DNA of 64,000 nucleotides, taken from Lyophyllum atratum (Eukaryota > Basidiomycota > Agaricomycetes > Agaricales > Lyophyllaceae). The notes beneath the pieces are model-generated. The model saw only the letters and a list, made by a program, of their open reading frames with translations, was not told the origin of the DNA and ran no database searches. The stretch lies in the NCBI GenBank assembly GCA_014905825.1, contig JACGCN010000029.1:496001-560000 (forward strand), given 5' to 3'. Of the stretch, positions 57,225-64,000 are shown one piece after another (the first letter of the stretch is position 1; every line of letters starts with the position of its first letter). The translations under genes were made by a program, and so were the position numbers.

Positions 57225-57232
57225 CTTTTATA
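57225..57232 (-). promoter_or_regulatory. TATA box of the hydrophobin gene
   Basis: On the minus strand TATAAAAG lies about 71 bases before the ATG at 57154; strong TATA boxes are common for highly expressed hydrophobin genes. Confidence 0.65.
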
Positions 57233-58820
57233 TCCCTCATCTACGTGCTGGCAAACATTTTCTCTTGTTTGCCGCTTTCCAAGAACGGACTAGTTGCGAC
57301 GGCGTTATGGCAAGTCGCCAGAGAGTGGCCAGAGAGCCGCCACATTTTCTTAACGATCGCCGCTTCTTCGCTTCGCCAACGCACGGCTATAACGGACATG
57401 CTTGCTTCTTTCCTTGGCCGTCATGGGTGAGTTACAAGTTTACCGGGGGGTGCTTGTATGGGCCGGGTTCTGGTGGTTTTGCTCTTGCTTCGACATAGAG
57501 ATAGGTTCACACCTGTTGCCAATTTTCTTAAGCCTGGTGGTGACAAAAGTCAAGCATGTTCGCCGTCTTATGTACACTACACTGATCAGGGTCGGCCGGG
57601 GCTTCTGGTTCAGGGTCACCGAGTGTCAAAGGTTAATTTCGTCGAAGTCCGGCAGACACTCTGGCACATAAGAGCAGCCCCAACTTCCCACAGAAAGCGC
57701 CTGTAGGGACTAGCTCAGCTTCCAACGTTGGCAGCCGACGCACCACCTCGCGCTTCGTATATCAACAAAGCTCAAGCCTTCACGAAATCAGACAGGTTAG
57801 AGTTCTACAAACAACGGATGTCAGGGTCTTATGAATTAACGTGCCTGAAGCAAATGAATTTGAATTTGACTTCTTGGACACATCTTACCGAGGATGACCA
57901 GCGTAGCAGTTTTCGGTATCAAACGGACAACTGACAAGATGACGATCAACAAGCGAGTGAGGGCTATGTGTAGCCAGGAAGGCGCGCCAAAGGTACCACA
58001 ATCGACGAAGCGATACATGGGAACGATTGGCGTCCTATGCGCAAGACGGGCGGCCGACGCCTGCTAGTGTCCGGGGAGGTGGGTCAAAAGCAAAGAAAAG
58101 GTTCCATAAGGCTAGCATCGGGAGAGCAGGGGAGGATAACAGTGGCCGTACCATACCGTATTCACGCTGTTCCAGGCCTGTCTTAGGTTCGTGGCTTTGA
58201 GGCGTTCAAGTCTTGACCTGCTCGAATAAATCACGAGTATCTTCAGACTAAGAGCACCAGTCGTTTATTAATCGAATCCTTGAAACGGCGATGCCGTAGT
58301 CCGGACGAGGCGCCCGGCGCCTAGACATGGACGACATCAAAAACTATAAGTATTCCAGAAAAGGAGGGCATACATAACAGCAGAAGATCGCACACAGGTT
58401 GATGACCAAGCCAGTTCGGACTGACTGGCCCATCACGGAAGATCAACAGCGGCCATTACTGCAGAACCAGTTCAAATACGCTGACCATCTGAAAAGTGTA
58501 AGGTATAGTGAGACTAGCGGTCTGGGAGGAGAAAGAGAACGGGAAGACGACATACCGTAAGTCACGCCGAATCGCCTTCCAGTGGATGTAGTATTTCAAG
58601 CGCATCTACTATCGACTTTCCGAAAGTCATCCCCGCCCATGATGCACATCGACGAGTTCAACTCAAGCTGGAATAGTTCATCGAAAACCTATATGCAACC
58701 GGAGGACGAGAAGTTGTCTCCGACGCAGATTGGACGTGTATAAACTAAAGACGACATCAGTCTTAAGGACATGCTAGAGGGTCAAGGGCGCTAGTCAACT
58801 CACCAGCAGTCAAACACATA
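57233..58820. other. long intergenic region, no convincing gene
   Basis: Upstream region of the hydrophobin and beyond. One minus-strand open piece (about 58609-58700: FDELFQLELNSSMCIMGGDD) could be an exon of the hypothetical gene at 58821-59330 but could not be joined. Confidence 0.4.
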
Positions 58821-59330
58821 TCACGGCATGTTCTGTGCATTACTGCTAAACATGGAGTACGATCAGACGGAGATAATATAGAAATGAGAAGAGCGTACGT
58901 TGTGGCGCCGTTCATAACTGTGAAGCAGGACTTCTCGAGGTCTATTCGATACCACCACTGTCCTCCACGCCAAACATCTAAAGCTCGAAGTCCAACAAAA
59001 CCAGCTCTTGAGCACACAGAGAGGGAGCCTAAAGGCGAGCGATGGTAAGGTGCGATAACGATCGGGGGTGCCAGTCGGAGAGGATGGAATGACGCCTACT
59101 CTGGCGTATGGCTTGGTCCGCTTCCTCTCCGCCTCGTCCCGCAGAGCCAAGTTTACAATAGCTTCCCAAGGAACAGAAGCATCGGGCTGGCGAGGCGAAT
59201 AAGGAGCTTTCAAAGCACCGCCGGAATCTCGCTCGGACACCCCAGTCGAGTCCAGAGGTGAACAGGGCATCGAGGAGCTGCGAGCTCGGAAGGTCAGCAG
59301 GAGATGGTTATGCCCTGTAGCAGATCCCAC
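58821..59330 (-). CDS. hypothetical spliced gene, low confidence
   Basis: Open segments on the minus strand look protein-like. One starts at the ATG at 59270 (MPCSPLDSTGVSERD, VPWEAIVNLALRDEAERKRT). A second, in another frame from about 59035, reads VCSRAGFVGLRALDVWRGGQ and WWYRIDLEKSCFTVMNGATT. The latter can splice (GTACGC donor, TTTAG acceptor) to a short end SNAQNMP with TGA at 58821. The junction between the first two segments does not close in phase with the obvious signals. No known domain is recognised. Confidence 0.3.
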
Positions 59331-60467
59331 ATCTAAAGGAGACGCCGTGTCTGTTCAATTGGGTAGATTGGCATGAAGCGAAGCTAGGATATTGAAGTAC
59401 GCACCGCCGACAACTCTAAGCCAGTTGCTTTAAAAGTTAGGCGAGATGGAGTCCATCTTGACGGGCGCGGAATTAACGATCCATGATATGGTAAGTGTAC
59501 CAAAATGCAAGGCCCTGACGTATCATGGACCAGGAGCTATCCTGAGGCGTTAGCATGAGACTAGCGTACTTAGTAGCGACGACGATGAAGAAGTGCAAAA
59601 CAGAGAGAGCCACGTGGCGATGTGATCGTTGTGTGCAACAACGACAAAGCTGCGTTTGTTCCTTGATCCCGAACGTTGACGATAACCTCGCTCAGTTAGC
59701 TATGAAGACTTTGTCGCTGGAAGCCGTCTTGTCGGATTTCGCTGTTGGTACAGAGAGCGTAATCGTACTCTATGCATTGACAAGATACGCCAAGCTGACA
59801 TCATCGCACTACTACCGACTCTCCAACTGAATCTGGCATACATATCTTCATTGTGCTGCGCGATTGGCTGGGTAGAGAAGTGAGGCCTTGACCATCGGCT
59901 TGATGTCACATATTGCGAGCAGACCAGCGCGCCGTCCAAGTCCCTGAAAGATTCACGAGCCTGGCGTTGCACGAGTGATCGATGCATTCTTCACGACGTC
60001 GGGTCATCGGAATCTCTCCTCGATGTGGACGCACGGTTGTATTACAGTCTCAAGAGTCGAGAGATTGACAACTGAACATGGTAAGGTATCGATTCTCCAT
60101 CGGCTTTCTCCAAATCTCCACTCTGGTACGTATCTCTAGCGGACCCGATCCAGTCATCCGAAGGGGAGCACCACGCGAATCCCTTGGTAAATTTCGCTAT
60201 GTCAGGATATAGGTCGATTTACGATACCGGTATGCAGCGAATGCCCGGGTTTCACCGTTTTGTTTGTGCGTTCGAGGAACAGCCGCCCTCGCCTGAGGTA
60301 GATGTTGGGCCAAGGAGTATGTTTCCCTTGTGGGTCGTCAAACACGCAAGGATCCAGGATTTTGTAAGTTTCGCAAGCTTTGTGGGGCCGAGCCGAGACA
60401 TTTCTATGGAACATGAGTACGAAAACCTCAAAGTTGAACGCAAGAACATACCGTCGTCTCATAATCT
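59331..60467. other. intergenic region, no convincing gene
   Basis: Plus-strand frames at 59555-59830 and 60184-60597 lack recognisable features; the second overlaps the 3' end of the minus-strand cell-surface gene and is taken as a shadow. Confidence 0.45.
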
Positions 60468-61445
60468 TCAAACGTTCAACAGCAGCAGTAGGACTGCGAA
60501 GAGGGTTACCAGAGAAGTCATGTGTCTTACGCCGACACCTTTAAGTCCACCATTATTCATTGAACCGGTCACTGGCAGGGATTCGGATGAAGCCTGAGTA
60601 GTCGTAAAAGATGGCGGCGTAAACGTATCGCTGCTCGAAATAACAGCCGGGATCGTAGTAGCGGGTGTTTCAGATATGTTCGTAGAAAGTGAGTGCGTTG
60701 CTTGAGTCGTCCCTACGTCCTTTGCACTGGTGATATTCGCGGTTGTGACGGTTTCCGCTGGCGGCGCTCCCGTCTGTGACTGTCGAACGAGTGGATATCC
60801 ATTAGCGCGGAAAATAAGTGGGTCATTGAGTTCGAGTAGCTCACGGTAAGAAAGTTTAAACCTGGAAGCGTCCCTGGAAGAGACGTAGGTACGGCAGGAA
60901 AACTTGTCGACGTCAATGGTTGGGTTGCATTTGAAACTGTGCTTATCACATCGAACGGCGGGCTTGTTGAAAGTACTGCGCCTCCACTTCAGCTTCGTTA
61001 ATTAGTGATGAAGAGAAACCTCGAGAGACTGCTCTTACGTGACGTTACGCGCACGGAGAATGCACGATACCCTGAAATCAACTGAGAATAATGTTGAAGA
61101 AATTGCAAGGTTGACTCACGAAGAATTGGTGGACTTGAGGTGTGTTTTGTTGGCGTCTATGGTGACAACGGCCTGGCTGCTGTTGGTACTTGCTTGAACG
61201 AGCGGAAGTGGGTCGACGCCATCGCAGAGGGCATCCAGATCGAAGAAGGGTGGATTCCCAGCCTCGGAACGCCAGGTGATTCTCAGCGTGTCATCGAGCA
61301 GTGTAGGTGATTGGGGGGCCTTGAGGACAAGCGCCTGAGAAATGTGAATCGCGCAAATGAATCTACATCGGGAATGGGGTTTAGTGATTGGGAAAGTGTA
61401 GTCGAAATCGACCACTTACAGGTTGAGCATCCGGTAAGGAGACAT
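60468..61445 (-). CDS. probable Ser/Thr-rich cell-surface protein with Kre9/Knh1-like domain
   Basis: The ATG at 61445 splices early (57-bp intron 61363-61419) to complete a signal peptide MSPYRMLNLFICAIHISQA. A beta-sandwich-like domain follows (VLKAPQSPTLLDDTLRITW, PPFFDLDALCDGVDPLPL, SSQAVVTIDANKTHLKST, then exon 3 with CILRARNVT and exon 4 with GGAVLSTSPPFDVIST). This layout, with a [TS]W motif and a RA-N-G-L-STSPPF end, resembles the Kre9/Knh1-like domain of fungal wall proteins. A long Ser/Thr/Pro-rich stalk (STSFPAVPTSLPGTLPG and others) leads to a C-terminal hydrophobic tail (SMNNGG..., SLVTLFAVLLLLNV), as for a GPI anchor signal. Exon 4 to the last exon (around 60780-60860) did not phase cleanly by eye. 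Confidence 0.6.
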
Positions 61446-62141
61446 CGCACTTTAAGCTCCGAGTCTCGTATAGTACTTCTTATGAACCCCGAGAACATTG
61501 CGGATGGGGAAGTCGAAGCAGAAGCATAAGCTGCGGGCAGCGCCTTTCGTCACCACCTTGATTGTTGTCAAGCCCTCAGCATATTTGAAACGGTGTTTCT
61601 CTAGACCGACGATGATGGGAGGAGGGTAAACACACAACGCGTCATGGATGATGATGTAAGATGCTGGCCAATCACAGGGCGGGTTCTCCGCATACCTTCT
61701 TCCCTGCCCCCCAACATGTCAGGGTCCACAGCGGACGACGGCAGGGCGTGCGTCAACCATCATGTATCCCCGACACCACACAGGACAGAGAATAAGGCTG
61801 TGCGAGCCTGCGAGGAGACACAGAGAGGGTAGATGATCACCATGTAATTTCCCGGGTCCTCCACAGCTCAGATTCTGAACAATCATACGTCGATACAACC
61901 TTGCTACAGCCGCATTCGCGAGGCTACTAAGGGTTAAGGTCTGTTCTTTTCGTCATATAACATAGTATGATCTGACACGATCTGGTTAGCGTTACCATTG
62001 GCCAGGTAGTTTCCGCCCCACATTCTCCCGACAAATTGAACTCGTCAGAGGGCCGCTAAATTTCCTTCCACCATCTCATCACCAGTTCTAACTCGTTTAT
62101 TTCCGTAATGACTTCCTTCCGGTTCCTTGCGGACGCCTTCT
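61446..62141. other. intergenic, no gene seen
   Basis: Short frames only; upstream of the cell-surface gene and downstream of the orphan membrane-protein exon. Confidence 0.45.
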
Positions 62142-62369
62142 CTATCGCTCCAGACCACTATCTTCCGTGCCCGAATCATTTCCAGGGTCTGTAGACGACA
62201 CTTCTTTCAGTGGGGGTAGATGAGCGGGCGTTGCATGATGCGGGATGAGAAGACGTCTCAGGACATCCGGGAAGATGATCTGCATCGCCGACGCCATGTT
62301 TCCTGAGCTCCGTAGGGAAACCAATGTTTCGACGACAGCAGGAACAAGGACGGTGCCTGGATATATGGC
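62142..62369 (-). pseudogene. orphan last exon of the seven-span family
   Basis: After a good acceptor (TTCTAG at 62370-62375) the minus strand reads AIYPGTVLVPAVVETLVSLR and continues as a hydrophilic tail to a stop at 62142. This matches the position and pattern of the last exon of the two seven-span genes (A-x-YPS then V-rich, then polar tail), but no other exons of a third gene are visible. It lies directly downstream of the complete copy at 62439-63924. It may be a relic of a tandem duplicate or an alternative terminal exon. Confidence 0.45.
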
Positions 62370-62438
62370 CTAGAACACGAGGGTTAACTTAATTGTAACG
62401 ACGCAGGAAGAGCGATCAATGCGTACTGTAGCCATTTG

Positions 62439-63924
62439 TCATCGCGAAGTAGTTCTGACGTGTGATGAAGCCTTTCCATCGCTGCTTGCTCTAGCGATCG
62501 GTTTTGCGGTATCGTAGGGTTGATCAGATATTTTGGAGATAGTTCTAGAGGCTTGGGCATGGAGCGTCGTCGTGTCGTCGTCTGTTCTGGCTTCAGACGT
62601 GTCAAGATGGCCCAATGTTTCCGGGCCCGGTGCAATCTTTTCTGGATCGCGATCGGCGGCATTGTTCTTGAACTCGGTGGTGAGCTCGAACACTTCGACC
62701 ATGGAGCGCTGTGAAGCGACAAGAACTACCACAATGGACGGATACATTGCCTGCGGAAAGTCGTCAGTCGGCGCTGAGAAAGAACGGACGGAGACATACA
62801 GTGAGGACATCTGCCATTTGAGTGATAAAATTGTATGCAATGTCTGCTGGCGAGTAGGGCTTGAACGGTGCAAGAAAAAGAGCTAGACTGAGTGCCTGTG
62901 GAAATGTTAGAGTTGATACGGAGAGCTTGTTGATGACGGACCTGGATCGTACAGTAGGCAAGACCGGATTCCACGAGCACGAGCATGACCTTCGAAACAG
63001 GCGATGTCAACTTCCGCTGGTGGCCCGCGTCTCTCCAAGTTCGCAGATGGGCCCTAAATAGAACAGATCAGCAATGAGAGAAGGACGAGTTACGAGGTTG
63101 AATGTTCTCACCAAAGTCGGTAAAGGATCAGAAGGGTGGAAACAGCGTTGGTGACCAATGAAAGAGCTAAAGATGCTTCGAAGAGCGGGACAGTAGCGAC
63201 TGTATCCGTAACTTGGTATCCCAGTGCCGTGCCTAAGGCGAGAGTGACGGAAATCAAACAACGGCGCAGACATTCAGTTACAAGTACGTACTTATGGTCC
63301 CGAAAAAGAGAGCCAACGTCACAAGTCTGACCGATATTTGATCTGGGAACAGTACCCACGTCCTCCAGATCACTACCCCATCACTGATGATCGTCTGAGA
63401 TGTGAAAATTGCCAGTCAATTTCGAGACCGGAAATATGGAATAGAGAGTACACACCACTAGATGCGGTTCCCACTTCTGGACAGTCAATCTGATTGGAGC
63501 CCCTTGTTCAATGACACGATTCAATGTATCTTGATTCAACACTCCGGCTGAATCTATCAAGATACCCTGGATTTGCATGGCGTAGAATGTCACGAAAACG
63601 ATCCAACGTGAGGTCGAGAGTAGAAAACTTAGAACTGTGGTGACAAGCATTACTTGAGTGGCTCTGCTTTTCAAGCCCCGTTGGCTGCCGCCGCATGTGA
63701 GACTGACTTCAAGGAAATAAAAGTAGGCGACTAACATAAGCGTAAACGTCGAGATGGCGAAAAGCAATGTGAACATCCCTGGTAAACGTATCAACTTCAA
63801 AGTTCGAAGACGGCCATAAATGGGGTAACGTACCATAGAATACCGTGACCGTAGTGGTATTCTCTAGGTTATAGAGAAACACGAAGCCTTTGCGGTGAAG
63901 AATCGCACGTTCGTCGAGCGTCAT
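62439..63924 (-). CDS. seven-membrane-span protein, agaricomycete family (copy 2)
   Basis: The ATG at 63924 opens TLDERAILHRKGFVFLYNLE. Hydrophobic segments follow: FTLLFAISTFTLMLVAYFYF, then VMLVTTVLSFLLSTSRWIVF, a SDGVVIWRTWV-like segment near 63375, LALSLVTNAVSTLLILYRLW, VSKVMLVLVESGLAYCTIQ, LALFLAPFKPY and the last exon MYPSIVVVLVASQRSMVEVF with a polar tail ending SHVRTTSR. Motifs and exon order agree with the gene at 49136-50602; both have TATAAG about 50-63 bases upstream. Function unknown; a receptor-like role is speculative. Confidence 0.75.
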
Positions 63925-63974
63925 GTCTGTAGTGAAGTCCCACTTTTGAAGAAGAAACGGAGTGTTTGAAGTGA

Positions 63975-63980
63975 CTTATA
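63975..63980 (-). promoter_or_regulatory. TATA-like TATAAG of the second membrane protein gene
   Basis: On the minus strand TATAAG lies about 51 bases before the ATG at 63924, matching the element of the paralogue. Confidence 0.45.
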
Positions 63981-64000
63981 AGTCATGGTTGGGCGCGCAG

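Noticed and set aside
60184..60597. 137-codon plus-strand frame
   Set aside because: It overlaps the GPI-like C-terminal tail of the minus-strand cell-surface gene and has no recognisable feature.
1..64000. transposons, CRISPR arrays, bacterial-type operons
   Set aside because: No reverse transcriptase, integrase or transposase motifs were found in any frame I inspected. The only regular repeats are the module copies, the 37-38 kb array and the 7.9-kb pair.

Overview
The window is nuclear DNA of a filamentous basidiomycete, most likely an agaricomycete. Three observations support this. Nearly every gene is cut by several short introns of about 47-80 bp with GT...AG ends. The gene content includes a class I hydrophobin, a secreted AA9-type copper monooxygenase, F-box protein, DUF6593-like proteins and serial multi-membrane-span proteins, which are all typical of mushroom-forming fungi. 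The single tRNA has an intron at the eukaryotic nuclear position. There are no operons, CRISPR arrays or bacterial signals, and no intact transposon polymerase or transposase was found. Exon joins below were read by eye and are gene models, not transcript data. Layout: 0.5-2.7 kb holds a disordered acidic protein on the minus strand. 5.7-10.5 kb holds two tandem MFS transporters of the same subfamily with an intron-containing tRNA-Glu between them. 11.6-15.7 kb holds a DUF6593-like gene convergent with a secreted GH31 alpha-glucosidase. 17.7-21.2 kb holds an F-box gene and a fused carboxymuconolactone decarboxylase-like / alpha-beta hydrolase gene. 21.8-30.7 kb holds two paralogous DUF6593-like genes, a disordered nuclear-type protein and two small secreted proteins. 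31.1-46.9 kb is a segmental duplication: a minus-strand module (A, a coiled-coil disordered protein; B, a short conserved protein; an unresolved GC-rich block D; C, a compact protein of about 120 residues) is present once intact, once with A, B and D broken, and once as rearranged remnants that keep a third intact copy of C. A short tandem-repeat array and a divergent gene with RecB-like PD-(D/E)XK nuclease motifs sit between the two large copies. 47.1-48.4 kb is the AA9 enzyme; 49.1-50.6 and 62.4-63.9 kb are two members of one seven-membrane-span family, the second with an orphan last exon beside it. 54.3-55.7 kb is an old yellow enzyme whose usual catalytic tyrosine is phenylalanine, 56.7-57.2 kb is a class I hydrophobin and 60.5-61.4 kb a probable cell-surface Ser/Thr-rich protein. 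Functionally the window is a mix of plant-polymer degradation (AA9, GH31), small-molecule and aromatic metabolism (CMD-hydrolase fusion, old yellow enzyme, MFS pumps) and cell-surface or secreted proteins. The genes look like independent units, except the duplicated A-B-D-C module, which has moved and decayed as a block.
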